In this document: one piece after another, positions 7,986-16,121 of the stretch | Layout: each line of letters begins with the position of its first letter | Numbering within the stretch: the first letter of the stretch is position 1 | Origin: an uncultured Lactobacillus sp. | Lineage (GTDB): Bacteria > Bacillota > Bacilli > Lactobacillales > Lactobacillaceae | Length of the DNA stretch: 64,000 nt | Direction of reading: 5' to 3' | Assembly: GCF_910589175.1 (NCBI RefSeq) | Contig: NZ_CAJURR010000011.1 | Coordinates: 3,573 to 67,572, forward strand | Program-made: the position numbers and the translations under genes | The notes under the pieces: model-generated | What the model saw: only the letters and a program-made list of their open reading frames with translations | What the model was told of the DNA's origin: nothing | The model's database searches: none

Positions 7986-8014
7986 TCGTTAACGAAAGTT
8001 GCGTTCAAATACGA
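7986..8014 (+). promoter_or_regulatory. Degenerate copy of the Rgg-locus inverted repeat before ABC exporter
   Basis: TCGTTAACGAA, then 7 bases, then TTCAAATACGA. The right arm is identical to that of the repeats at 14417 and 18656. The left arm keeps TCGT and GAA, and the 7-base spacer is the same. The left arm is also part of the 14-bp palindrome TTTCGTTAACGAAA at 7984-7997. It lies 55 bp before the ABC exporter start. Confidence 0.5.
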
Positions 8015-8069
8015 TAAACTAAGAACATTTTAACCTTTTTATCTAAAAATGATGATAGAGGTGAAGAAA

Positions 8070-9677
8070 ATGAAATACTTATTAAGATATTTAAAAAAAG
8101 AACCAGTAAAGGTTGGTATCGTAATTATCCTAACAATTATTACTTCAGCTTTACGAGTTACTCATGCTTTAATCAATGTAAATATTCTAAATTCTTTGAT
8201 CAAATTACAGCTGCATAACTTTTTTAACTGGGTAATGGTTGATATTGGAGTATTTGCAATCCTATCTATTTTTCTAATTTTACTTCAAATTCAAACAGCT
8301 AAAACAATTGAATTTTTATGCTTGGATTTAAGAAAGGATATTGTTCGCCAAATTGCTAATAAGCCAATTATGAAATACCAGGAAAAAGATACAGGAGTAT
8401 ATGCTTCCTGGTTAACTAATGATATGAATACAATCGAAAATAATGGCTTTTATAATATTTTACAATCCATTCAAGTCATTACCGACCCATTATTTTCAAT
8501 TATTGCCTTACTACAATTTTCTTGGACATTTATTCCTTTAATTTTACTAGTCTCATTTTTAACAGTTTTTTTACCACAAATTGTTCATGATAGATTAGCT
8601 AGTGCGAGTTTATCAACTACTCAAGCTAATGAAAATTTACTTAGTACTATTAATGATGGCTTAAGGGGTTTTGCAACATATTCTATTTTTGGCGTTGAGA
8701 GACAACTTGAAAATAGAATTACTGGTGCCACGATGACCTTAATTGGTAAGAAAGTACGACAAGCGAAATATCAAGCAGTAGCTAATAATATTGCTGGTTT
8801 TTCAAATATTTTAGGACAAACTGGTATTGAAGCTTGGACTGGTTTTCTAGCTCTGCAAAAAAGTATTTCCATTGGTGTAATCGGATCTTCAGGAAATTTG
8901 TCCTACAATGTTTTTAATTCATTAGCTGCGATTGCACCAATGTGGGCAGAAATGACTGCATTGACACCAATTTTTGAAAAATATCATCTTGATGATAAAA
9001 ATAAGCCTAAACAAACTGGTAGAACACTTGAAAATAATGATTTTCAATGTTTAGATATTGAGAATCTACAAATTTCTTTTGGAGATAAACCAGTTTTTAA
9101 GCAACCATTAAATTTACATATAAGTAAAAATCAAAAGATTGCTCTTGATGGCGATTCTGGTAGTGGTAAAAGTACACTTTTAAAAATAATTTCAGGTCAA
9201 ATAAAAAATTATCAGGGGTCAGTTAAAATTAATAATCAAGATGAAAAAACTCTCAGTTATGATGCCATTAGAGAAACATTGATTTATGTGGATCAGATTC
9301 CATATTTATTTAACGGGACAATTCGTTATAACTTAGAATTAGGAGAGCACTTTAGCGATCAAGAAATATTCGATGCCTTAAGAAAAGCTAATTTGCTTGA
9401 TTATGTTAAAGAGTTACCAGCAGGATTAAATACAAAAGTTGGCGAAAATGGCACAAAAATGTCTGGAGGACAGAAGCAGAGATTAGCTTTAGCTCGTGGC
9501 TTACTAAGAAATAGAAAGCTATTTTTATTAGATGAAAGTACAAGCAGTTTAGATAAGAAAAGTGCTCTGAATGTTGAAAATATCTTTTTGAGTCAGCCAG
9601 ATATTACGGTTATTTTTGTTAGCCACCAGCTACATGATGAAAACAAACAGAAATTTGATAGGATCATTAAGATATAA
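8070..9677 (+). CDS. ABC exporter, fused membrane and ATPase domains
   Basis: About 535 aa from the ATG at 8070, chosen because GAGGTG lies 6 bases before it. The first 320 residues hold about six membrane segments. The ATPase domain has Walker A GDSGSGKST, signature MSGGQKQRLALARG, Walker B LFLLDE with an intact D-loop (SSLD), and the switch His in VSHQ. There is no N-terminal C39 peptidase domain, so it would not cleave a leader. It is paralogous to the exporter at 16122-17720 and sits next to an rgg gene, with a copy of the same operator-like repeat upstream. It may export a peptide; no precursor gene is seen beside it. Confidence 0.8.
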   Translation: MKYLLRYLKKEPVKVGIVIILTIITSALRVTHALINVNILNSLIKLQLHNFFNWVMVDIGVFAILSIFLILLQIQTAKTIEFLCLDLRKDIVRQIANKPIMKYQEKDTGVYASWLTNDMNTIENNGFYNILQSIQVITDPLFSIIALLQFSWTFIPLILLVSFLTVFLPQIVHDRLASASLSTTQANENLLSTINDGLRGFATYSIFGVERQLENRITGATMTLIGKKVRQAKYQAVANNIAGFSNILGQTGIEAWTGFLALQKSISIGVIGSSGNLSYNVFNSLAAIAPMWAEMTALTPIFEKYHLDDKNKPKQTGRTLENNDFQCLDIENLQISFGDKPVFKQPLNLHISKNQKIALDGDSGSGKSTLLKIISGQIKNYQGSVKINNQDEKTLSYDAIRETLIYVDQIPYLFNGTIRYNLELGEHFSDQEIFDALRKANLLDYVKELPAGLNTKVGENGTKMSGGQKQRLALARGLLRNRKLFLLDESTSSLDKKSALNVENIFLSQPDITVIFVSHQLHDENKQKFDRIIKI

Positions 9678-9691
9678 AAGAGATGAATATA

Positions 9692-10501
9692 CTATATTTT
9701 CGGTAACATACTTACAAAGTCACTATATCCTGCAAGCTTTAAAACGTTGGTTATTTCCTGACAAGTAGCAGGATCCTTTTGAAAAACAGACGCATAATAT
9801 TTTCCAAGTAACTTTATAAATAGGACGGGCCCTTTGCTATTAATGGTTGAGATATATGATAATACCTCTTGGATTAACTTTGTGGAGTTTTTCTCATAGC
9901 AATTATCTAGGTAATTAATACAGATTGCGCCAATACATTCTTGCAAAGAACTTTGTAGAATATTTGGATTAGAATATTTCGCTAAGATAGTACCTACTAA
10001 AAAGTTCAGCTCATCTATGTCGTAGATACGCATTGTTTCTCTAAAAATTTGAAGGGAATGAATATTCCAATTGTTGTTGACGAGAATGTATTGTTTCAGT
10101 TTATTTTTTAATTCAATTGGAATTTCTTTAGCTTTAGGAAGATAGACCTCTAAAGTAAGCTGCAATTGCAATTTATAATACTCAGTTTGGCGATTATTAG
10201 GAAGTAAATCTATCTCCTGTTTTATTTTTAATAATTTATCTCTGCTTTTTTGCTCAAAAGCTACAGAAATTTTATCCATAATATCTTCTGAGATATTTTC
10301 TTTATCATTTAGATTTTCAAAAAAATAGGTAGCGTTTATTTGATGTTTATTAAGAATTTGAAGGAGATCGTTAGTCCCAATATCGTGAATATTTCTTTCA
10401 ACTTTTGAATAAAAAGAGGTTGAGACTACATTTGTAGCCATTTCTGTTTGAGTTAATCCTAGTTGTTTTCTAAGATTTAGCAATGCTTCACCAATTGTCA
10501 T
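9692..10501 (-). CDS. Rgg-family transcriptional regulator (Rgg2)
   Basis: 269 aa. HTH domain at about residues 3-60 (IGEALLNLRKQLGLTQTEMA; FYSKVERN), then a helical C-terminal region ending in SMLPKI, like ELLPNI of Rgg1. It is convergent with the ABC exporter (14 bp between stop codons) and divergent from the TetM-like gene. Which of these it controls is not clear. No peptide gene with a good ribosome binding site was found in the flanking intergenic regions on either strand, unlike at the other two rgg loci. Confidence 0.8.
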   Translation of the reverse strand: MTIGEALLNLRKQLGLTQTEMATNVVSTSFYSKVERNIHDIGTNDLLQILNKHQINATYFFENLNDKENISEDIMDKISVAFEQKSRDKLLKIKQEIDLLPNNRQTEYYKLQLQLTLEVYLPKAKEIPIELKNKLKQYILVNNNWNIHSLQIFRETMRIYDIDELNFLVGTILAKYSNPNILQSSLQECIGAICINYLDNCYEKNSTKLIQEVLSYISTINSKGPVLFIKLLGKYYASVFQKDPATCQEITNVLKLAGYSDFVSMLPKI

Positions 10502-10655
10502 TCTGTATACCTCAAATTTAATTTTTTAATAATAATTTTATTTACCGCTTATTCTATCATGCTATAGGATGATAATAATTTCAATTACATTAATAAGCTA
10601 TAATAAAAAGAAATTACCACAAATTTACTACGATTACATTTAGAAAACTAGAAAA

Positions 10656-12575
10656 ATGAAAAAACTAACAACAGGAATTTTAGCCCATGTAGATGCTGGA
10701 AAAACTACCTTGTCAGAAGGCATGCTCTACAAAAGTGGCACATTGAGAAAATTAGGTGCAGTTGATAAAGGAACTGCATATTTAGATAGTGATGATTTAG
10801 AAAAGAAGCGCGGAATTACGATTTTTTCCCATATTGCGCGTATTCAAACCGGTAATAGTGAATTACAAATTTTAGATACGCCGGGCCATATTGATTTCGC
10901 TCAAGAAATGGAAGAGACGTTAAGTGTTTTAGATTATGCCATCTTAGTTGTATCAGCGAGTGAAGGTGTAACTGGATATACGCGCACTCTTTGGAGCTTA
11001 TTAAAAAAGCATCAAATTCCAGTTTTTATCTTTGTCAATAAAATGGATACCTTGAAAGCTGATAGGGAGAATATCCTCAATCAACTTAATGAGCTGGATG
11101 ACAATTTTATTGAGTTTGACAATCAAGATGAAGATTTTTATGAAAAAGTAGCTACTGCAGATGAAACAACCTTAGATCAATATCTAGAACTTGGAAAAAT
11201 AGAAGATAGTGCAGTCAAAAAATTAATTAATCAAAGAAAAATTTTTCCAGTATATTTTGGAGCAGCTTTAAAATTAATTGGAATAGATGAATTTCTACCG
11301 GGCTTAGATAAGTGGACTGATAAAAGAAAGTATACAAATGACTTTGGAGCTAGAATTTTCAAGGTTTCTTATGATGAAAAAGGCGAACGCTTAACTTGGG
11401 TAAAGATTACTGGTGGTAGTTTAAAAGCCAAGACCGAGATATTTCCTGATGAAAAGATAAATGAAATTCGTCGCTATAACGGCACTAAGTATCAAGTCAT
11501 TCCACAGGCAGAAGCTAGCGAAATTATTGCTGTTAGCGGCTTGAAAAGTACTTATCCCGGACAAGGGTTGGGCTTTGAAAATGATCAGACTAATTTTACC
11601 GTTCAGCCGGTTCTAACTTATGCAGTAAAAGTATCCCCAGCTAATACAAATGCTTGCTTGCAGGCATTAAGACAACTTGAAGATGAGAACCCTCAACTCC
11701 ATGTTAAGTGGAACAAGCAGACAGAAGAGATAAGTATTGATGTTTTGGGTAAGATGCAGTTAGAGATTCTTCAGCAACTATTACGCGATCGCTTTAATTT
11801 AGAAGTTGAATTTACTCAGGGCAAGATTCTTTACCAAGAAAGTATTAAAGCTTCAGTGGAAGGGGTAGGTCACTTTGAACCTTTAAGGCACTATGCAGAA
11901 GTTCACTTGTTACTCACACCCGGTAAAAACGGAAGTGGCTTGGTTTTCAAAAATAAGTGTAGTTTAGAAGCTTTGCCTAAAAAATGGCAAGATCAAGTAA
12001 TGGAAAGTTTATCTAATAAAGAGCACTTAGGCGTCTTAACTGGTTCACCTATCACAGATCTTGAAATTACCCTAGTTGGAGGCCGGGGAAGCAATGTCCA
12101 TACAGTTGGCGGAGATTTTCGTGAGGCAACTTATCGTGCAGTGCGGCAAGGATTAATGGAGCTAAAGGCTAGAAAACAAGTTTATTTACTTGAACCTTGG
12201 TACCAATTCACTCTAAGAATTAATCAGGATCAAGTTGGTCGGGCGATTAATGATATTGAGAGAATGGGTGGAAAATTTGAACTCGGAGAAAGTAGTGGGA
12301 ACGTCACTACGATTAGCGGCCAAGCACCGGTAGCGCAGATGCAGGATTATGCTATTGAAGTTAGAAACTACACGCATGGTAGCGGACAGCTAGAATGTTT
12401 ATTCTTGGGTTATCGAGAATGTAAAGATAGTGCTGCTATTATTGAAGAAATGGCTTATGATCCATTATCTGACATTAACAATACTCCTAACTCCGTTTTT
12501 TGCTCTCATGGCGCAGGTCATACAGTTGTTTGGGATGAGGTACCAAGGCATGCACAGTATCCATATTTAGGATAA
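10656..12575 (+). CDS. EF-G/TetM-like ribosome-binding GTPase
   Basis: 639 aa, the length of Tet(M). GTPase motifs: G1 AHVDAGKT, G3 DTPGH, G4 NKMD. EF-G-like domains II-V follow, with the domain IV region around GGRGSNVHTVGGDFREATYRA. Proteins of this group bind the ribosome like EF-G; Tet(M) releases tetracycline, but chromosomal relatives in lactobacilli are divergent and need not confer resistance. The ribosome binding site is weak (AGAAA before ATG). It is divergent from rgg2. Resistance cannot be asserted from this sequence. Confidence 0.75.
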   Translation: MKKLTTGILAHVDAGKTTLSEGMLYKSGTLRKLGAVDKGTAYLDSDDLEKKRGITIFSHIARIQTGNSELQILDTPGHIDFAQEMEETLSVLDYAILVVSASEGVTGYTRTLWSLLKKHQIPVFIFVNKMDTLKADRENILNQLNELDDNFIEFDNQDEDFYEKVATADETTLDQYLELGKIEDSAVKKLINQRKIFPVYFGAALKLIGIDEFLPGLDKWTDKRKYTNDFGARIFKVSYDEKGERLTWVKITGGSLKAKTEIFPDEKINEIRRYNGTKYQVIPQAEASEIIAVSGLKSTYPGQGLGFENDQTNFTVQPVLTYAVKVSPANTNACLQALRQLEDENPQLHVKWNKQTEEISIDVLGKMQLEILQQLLRDRFNLEVEFTQGKILYQESIKASVEGVGHFEPLRHYAEVHLLLTPGKNGSGLVFKNKCSLEALPKKWQDQVMESLSNKEHLGVLTGSPITDLEITLVGGRGSNVHTVGGDFREATYRAVRQGLMELKARKQVYLLEPWYQFTLRINQDQVGRAINDIERMGGKFELGESSGNVTTISGQAPVAQMQDYAIEVRNYTHGSGQLECLFLGYRECKDSAAIIEEMAYDPLSDINNTPNSVFCSHGAGHTVVWDEVPRHAQYPYLG

Positions 12576-12661
12576 ATTGCTGTACGATTTTGGTAGATTA
12601 AGTTAAATACTTTTAAAATAAAACGCTTTCATATTTTGCAAAAACGTGCTATATTAAAAGT

Positions 12662-12800
12662 GTGAAATAGCTCTAGTAGAAGTCACGATTAGGATTGTTA
12701 ATATTTATATTTTCTATTAAGTCGACGATACTCTAGCTATTGCAATTCATAAATATATTTTATAAGAAAAGGAAGTTCTAATTAATGAACTTCCTTTTTT
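12662..12800 (+). ncRNA. Candidate small RNA
   Basis: An extended -10 element (TGCTATATT, 12647-12655) is followed about 110 bases later by a strong terminator (12767-12800), with no reading frame between. AATAGCT near 12665 and AGCTATT near 12734 could pair and close a structured RNA of about 140 nt. It lies between two convergent genes, so it is not an obvious leader of either. No known RNA family was recognised. Confidence 0.4.
12767..12800 (+). terminator. Strong terminator
   Basis: AAGGAAGTTC pairs with GAACTTCCTT around an 8-base loop, followed by six T. Confidence 0.85.
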
Positions 12801-12828
12801 GGTGCTAATAAAAATGTAAGTAAAGTAA

Positions 12829-14163
12829 CTATTTGAATCCCATTTGCTTGCGTAGGACCGTGTAGATTGGTTCTCCGCCTAAGAGAGCTAGAATTAGATA
12901 GGCAATAAAGACACTCATAATCATTGGAAGAACTTGTTCTACTGTTCCAATCATTTCTGTCAGCAAAATAATTGCGGTAAATGGGGCTCGCAAAATTGCT
13001 CCGAGGTAGGCTGCCATAGAGACAACAATGATATTAGTATAGTTGTCAGTGGGAATGAGTCCTAAGTGGATAAAGACAGTCGCAAAAATCGTCCCCATTA
13101 AAGCCCCTAAAACTAAAATCGGCATAAAAGTACCACCAGGGATAGAACTACAATAAGAAATCATAGAAAAAATTAGTCTTAGTAGAAAGAAGACAACTGG
13201 GATTAAAATCCATGAAAGCTGCCCTAGTTTTTCTTCTTGGATAATTAATGGATTGTGAAAGAGTGAATCGATTAAGTAATGTGATCCACCCAAAACATGC
13301 GGAAAGGCAAGACCAATCGGAATAACTAATAAAAGTGGAACAATACTGTGGTATTGCATAGGAATAATTTTTAGCTTGCTGAAAAGCCATTTAGTATTTA
13401 AAAGAGAACGTTGATATCCGTATGCCATTAGACCTGCTACAATTCCGACTGTAATTAAAGACCAGTAGGAGTGAACGGGTAATTTTTTAGCAATTGGAAG
13501 ATAAAGACAGGGCCGCGTTCCAAAAAATATAATGGTAACTAAGTCAGCGGCAGCAGCGGCTCCTAAAGCACTGATACATTCTTTAGGTTTAAAAGAATGG
13601 GTAATGACTTCAACAAGAAAAAATACACCTGCAAGTGGGGCTGAGACCGCTGCACTAAGGCCAGCCGCAATTCCAGCGCATTGAAGCAAGCGTCTATCTT
13701 CCTCACTGCATTCAAAAATGTTTTCTGCAAAACCTTGACCTACTAAAGCCCCCATTTGGATGCACGGTCCTTCTCGCCCAAGAAAAAGTCCCATCGAGCT
13801 TACTAAGAGGCCACCTACGAATTTTCGCCATAAGACGGGGAACCAGTCAACTTCGTGTTCTCCCATTAAGGTTGCTTCGACTTGAGGAATACCTGAACCA
13901 GATAAGTCTAATAAATATGGTTTAATAATTTTGCTCACAAGGATACAGATAAAGAATGTAAAGATGGTATATAGGCTTATCCATTGGGGATGAGCGGCGA
14001 GATAGGGATAGAGAAAGTATAAAAAATGGATGCTTTTATCGATAACGAAACGGAAAATACTGACAATCATCCCTATAATTAATCCGATAATGATGCTTTG
14101 AACTAAAAGCTGGGGCACTCGGGTAGTGAAGGGGCGTCTAAGAAAATCTTTAGCAGACTTCAT
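12829..14163 (-). CDS. ClC-family chloride channel/proton antiporter
   Basis: About 444 aa from the ATG at 14163; upstream in-frame codons exist but have no ribosome binding site and the protein normally starts near here. All three selectivity motifs are visible: GSGIPQVE, GREGPCIQMG (with the gating Glu of the exchanger type) and GGTFMPILVLGAL. About ten or more membrane segments. GREGP rather than GREGT argues against the fluoride-specific CLC-F branch. The likely role is chloride/proton exchange, for example in acid resistance (inference). No CBS domain is attached. Monocistronic, convergent with the candidate small RNA. Confidence 0.88.
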   Translation of the reverse strand: MKSAKDFLRRPFTTRVPQLLVQSIIIGLIIGMIVSIFRFVIDKSIHFLYFLYPYLAAHPQWISLYTIFTFFICILVSKIIKPYLLDLSGSGIPQVEATLMGEHEVDWFPVLWRKFVGGLLVSSMGLFLGREGPCIQMGALVGQGFAENIFECSEEDRRLLQCAGIAAGLSAAVSAPLAGVFFLVEVITHSFKPKECISALGAAAAADLVTIIFFGTRPCLYLPIAKKLPVHSYWSLITVGIVAGLMAYGYQRSLLNTKWLFSKLKIIPMQYHSIVPLLLVIPIGLAFPHVLGGSHYLIDSLFHNPLIIQEEKLGQLSWILIPVVFFLLRLIFSMISYCSSIPGGTFMPILVLGALMGTIFATVFIHLGLIPTDNYTNIIVVSMAAYLGAILRAPFTAIILLTEMIGTVEQVLPMIMSVFIAYLILALLGGEPIYTVLRKQMGFK

Positions 14164-14416
14164 AATTGTGACTTCTTTCATGTATACGTTGTTAGGTTTA
14201 TTGTATGCCGAAAGAAGAAAAGAAAACAAATAATAGCAGGGGAAGTACCACGAATTTTATATTCTTTTTGTAGAAGGTGGAGATCACCACATTTTTATAT
14301 TTTGTAAAAGATATTTCAATCTTTGAATTGATTGCTTTAAATTGTTGGCTTTTAGGTATCAGTAATATTTGAATTATTTATCAAGTTAGAGAAGAAAAGA
14401 TTAATGAAATAAATTT
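14164..14416. other. Upstream region of the ClC gene, no gene seen
   Basis: No coding frame with a ribosome binding site on either strand. It must hold the ClC promoter (minus strand). A small inverted repeat GGTG-GAGAT-CACC lies near 14278. Confidence 0.4.
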
Positions 14417-14451
14417 AAGTCGTATTTGAAAATAAAATTCAAATACGACTT
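14417..14451 (+). promoter_or_regulatory. Inverted repeat before the graspetide unit (likely Rgg3 operator; may also terminate)
   Basis: AAGTCGTATTTGAA, 7 bases, TTCAAATACGACTT: perfect 14-bp arms, 21 bp centre to centre. The same repeat with the same spacer stands before the opposite peptide unit at 18656-18696, and one arm stands before rgg3. The sequence after it (TTTTAGTATT, then AT-rich) is also similar at both places, as expected of two related promoters. Six T follow, so it could also act as a terminator. Confidence 0.6.
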
Positions 14452-14520
14452 TTTTATAGATTTTAGTATTTTTAAATCATAATAATGACCATAAAGTTTA
14501 AAAATAGAAAGGAATAAGAT

Positions 14521-14565
14521 ATGTATTTATTATTTTTACCACCATGGATAACCCCTTATAAATAA
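14521..14565 (+). CDS. Tiny peptide 1 of the graspetide locus (14 aa)
   Basis: Encodes MYLLFLPPWITPYK. AGAAAGGA lies 7 bases before the ATG, and an in-frame stop codon stands just upstream of it, so it is not the end of a longer frame. Its C-terminal half (PPWITPYK) matches PHTIEPFK from the tiny peptide at 18297-18338 on the other strand. It has no signal peptide; short leaderless hydrophobic peptides serve as Rgg signals in streptococci, so a pheromone is possible. A bioactive or self-protection peptide is an alternative. Confidence 0.55.
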   Translation: MYLLFLPPWITPYK

Positions 14566-14639
14566 TTAATGTAATAAAAGTAGAGAATAGTTTAAATAAC
14601 GCATACTATGACTTATTTAAATACTGGGAGGTGAAAGAC

Positions 14640-14681
14640 ATGCATAGAGTCATTGTCTTTGGTAAAGGACGTTGTTGGTAA
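14640..14681 (+). CDS. Tiny peptide 2 of the graspetide locus (13 aa)
   Basis: Encodes MHRVIVFGKGRCW. The ribosome binding site GGGAGGTG, 7 bases before ATG, is among the strongest in the window, which is why a 13-codon frame is taken seriously. It is cationic with a terminal Cys-Trp. No known family. It lies between tiny peptides 1 and 3 on the same strand, under the same promoter. Confidence 0.5.
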   Translation: MHRVIVFGKGRCW

Positions 14682-14738
14682 TAGTTTGAACTTAATAAAT
14701 GATTATTTTTAGTATTTATTAGACTTAGGAGAACACTA

Positions 14739-14771
14739 ATGTTTCCAAGAATTGAATGGCATAAGATTTAA
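14739..14771 (+). CDS. Tiny peptide 3 of the graspetide locus (10 aa)
   Basis: Encodes MFPRIEWHKI. TAGGAGAA stands 6 bases before the ATG. It is the last tiny frame before the graspetide precursor, 41 bp downstream. Function unknown. Confidence 0.5.
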   Translation: MFPRIEWHKI

Positions 14772-14812
14772 TAGAATAAGTTAAGAGAATAAATATTTTA
14801 AAGGAGAAAAAA

Positions 14813-14965
14813 ATGGTAGAAAAAGTGAATGTAAAAGAATTAGCAGATCAAGCTTTGCAAGGAAAAAAAGACTTATCTGATTCAAAAGGAATGACATTAA
14901 CATATATTTATGATCCAGTCTCAGATCGACTTGATAAAAATGATAAATTCGATGTAGGAAAATAA
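14813..14965 (+). CDS. Graspetide-type RiPP precursor (50 aa)
   Basis: 50 aa with AAGGAG 6 bases before the ATG. The first 26 residues (charged, helical, ending in KDLSDSKG) look like a leader. The likely core is TLTYIYDPVSDRLDKND plus a short tail ending FDVGK: hydroxyl donors Thr28, Thr30 and Ser37 are followed by Asp34, 38, 41, 44 and 47, the arrangement needed for side-chain ester or amide macrocycles made by ATP-grasp ligases. The ligase gene follows immediately, after a hairpin. The ring pattern is not one I recognise from microviridin, plesiocin or fuscimiditide. No Gly-Gly cleavage site is present, consistent with the exporter lacking a peptidase domain. Confidence 0.75.
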   Translation: MVEKVNVKELADQALQGKKDLSDSKGMTLTYIYDPVSDRLDKNDKFDVGK

Positions 14966-14979
14966 TATTTATAGAATTT

Positions 14980-15010
14980 AAATGCTTGGATAAATAGTTC
15001 AAGCATTTTT
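14980..15010 (+). terminator. Hairpin between precursor and ATP-grasp ligase
   Basis: AAATGCTTG pairs with CAAGCATTT, followed by T-rich sequence. Its position parallels the hairpin after mccA and would favour precursor mRNA over ligase mRNA. Confidence 0.8.
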
Positions 15011-15040
15011 ATTATCAATTGAAATTAGGAGAATTATACA

Positions 15041-16117
15041 ATGACACCATTTCTATTAGAGCATAATTTAAGGAGAAGAGAATATACTCATAAAGAAATT
15101 GATAAAGATTTTAAGCATGCAATTTTGAGTAAATATGGAACTAATTATCACTTGAAGACTAAAAAGAAAATTATAATATTTTCGACTCAACTGGATACGG
15201 AAATGGACGAAATGGGAGTATATTTTCTATCGCGAAATATTGATTATGATCGTATAAATAGTGAAGAAATTGCTCAGGGATATTTTTCTTTTAGTATCAA
15301 CTATACTCAAGAAGCTCCAACCGTTGTTTTACAAGATAAACGTTCAAAAATAAATTATGACCTAGATAATTACGACTATATTTGGTTCAGACATTTTTCT
15401 GTCAACTGTACTAATAATGCAGTAAACAGCTATGAAAATGAATATAGGAAACAAGAGTGGATGTCTCTTTTTTCTTCAATTCCAATGTTATATAAAAATA
15501 AAGTTTTTATGCCTTCATATTCCGATGGTTTTTTAACAAAGCCTTATCAACTAAAACTGGCTCGTAAAGTAGGATTAAAAATTATTCCGACACTTATAAG
15601 TAATAATTATGAAGAAATTGATACTTTTACGCAAAGAAATAGTGAAAATATTGTGAAAGCTATCTATCATCACATGTTCTTTACAGACCGCAATAATTTA
15701 GTAGAATTTAATACTAAAAATTTCATACATTTGGATAGTAAAGAGCAAGAAAATGTTTCTCAAGTTCCGGCAATTTATCAACCTAATTATTTAAATTCCA
15801 CTTCTAAAGAAGTCAGAGTAACTGTATTTGGTGAAAAAATGATTGCATATTATTATCAGAATTATTTTGGTAAAGACTGGCATCCAAATCTACAAAAATT
15901 ACGTGTTAAAAAAATAATTATTCCAAGTGATATAGAGAATAATATTATTAATTTTTTTAAATTGGCTAACATATCTTTTGGTACTGTAGATTTTATCATT
16001 CAGGACAAAACATGGTATTTTTTAGAAGTTAATGTAAATGGGGACTGGGCATGGTTAGAAAATTTAGCAGATACTAGTTTTTCAGATCTTTTGATAGAAA
16101 CATTATTGGAGAGATAA
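15041..16117 (+). CDS. ATP-grasp ligase of the graspetide family (RiPP macrocyclase)
   Basis: 358 aa. Landmarks of the microviridin/graspetide ligase family: a first-domain motif YDYIWFRH (112-119); KPYQLKLARKVGLKIIPTLIS (167-187, the nucleotide-domain entry); SKEVRVTVFG (255-264), the Arg-containing strand typical of these enzymes; FGTVDFI (313-319); and FLEVNVNGDWAWLEN (327-341), matching the usual FLEVNPNGQWxWLE metal/ATP-binding segment with Pro changed to Val. It would link Asp carboxylates to Thr/Ser hydroxyls in the upstream precursor using ATP. TAGGAGAA precedes the ATG. The ABC exporter follows after 4 bp, so both are one operon. Confidence 0.85.
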   Translation: MTPFLLEHNLRRREYTHKEIDKDFKHAILSKYGTNYHLKTKKKIIIFSTQLDTEMDEMGVYFLSRNIDYDRINSEEIAQGYFSFSINYTQEAPTVVLQDKRSKINYDLDNYDYIWFRHFSVNCTNNAVNSYENEYRKQEWMSLFSSIPMLYKNKVFMPSYSDGFLTKPYQLKLARKVGLKIIPTLISNNYEEIDTFTQRNSENIVKAIYHHMFFTDRNNLVEFNTKNFIHLDSKEQENVSQVPAIYQPNYLNSTSKEVRVTVFGEKMIAYYYQNYFGKDWHPNLQKLRVKKIIIPSDIENNIINFFKLANISFGTVDFIIQDKTWYFLEVNVNGDWAWLENLADTSFSDLLIETLLER

Positions 16118-16121
16118 GATA

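Noticed and set aside
9700..9715. TTTTCGGTAACATA as another copy of the TTTCGTTAACGAAA element
   Set aside because: It encodes the conserved C-terminal LPKI of Rgg2 and lacks the second arm.
10656..12575. Calling this gene a tetracycline resistance determinant
   Set aside because: Family membership is clear but the sequence is divergent and has no mobile context; resistance is not supported.
12829..14229. Fluoride riboswitch or CLC-F assignment for the ClC gene
   Set aside because: The motif is GREGP, not GREGT, and no fluoride-type leader was seen upstream.
14781..15002. 73-codon minus-strand frame opposite the graspetide precursor
   Set aside because: No ribosome binding site, and it covers the plus-strand precursor and its hairpin, which explain the sequence better.
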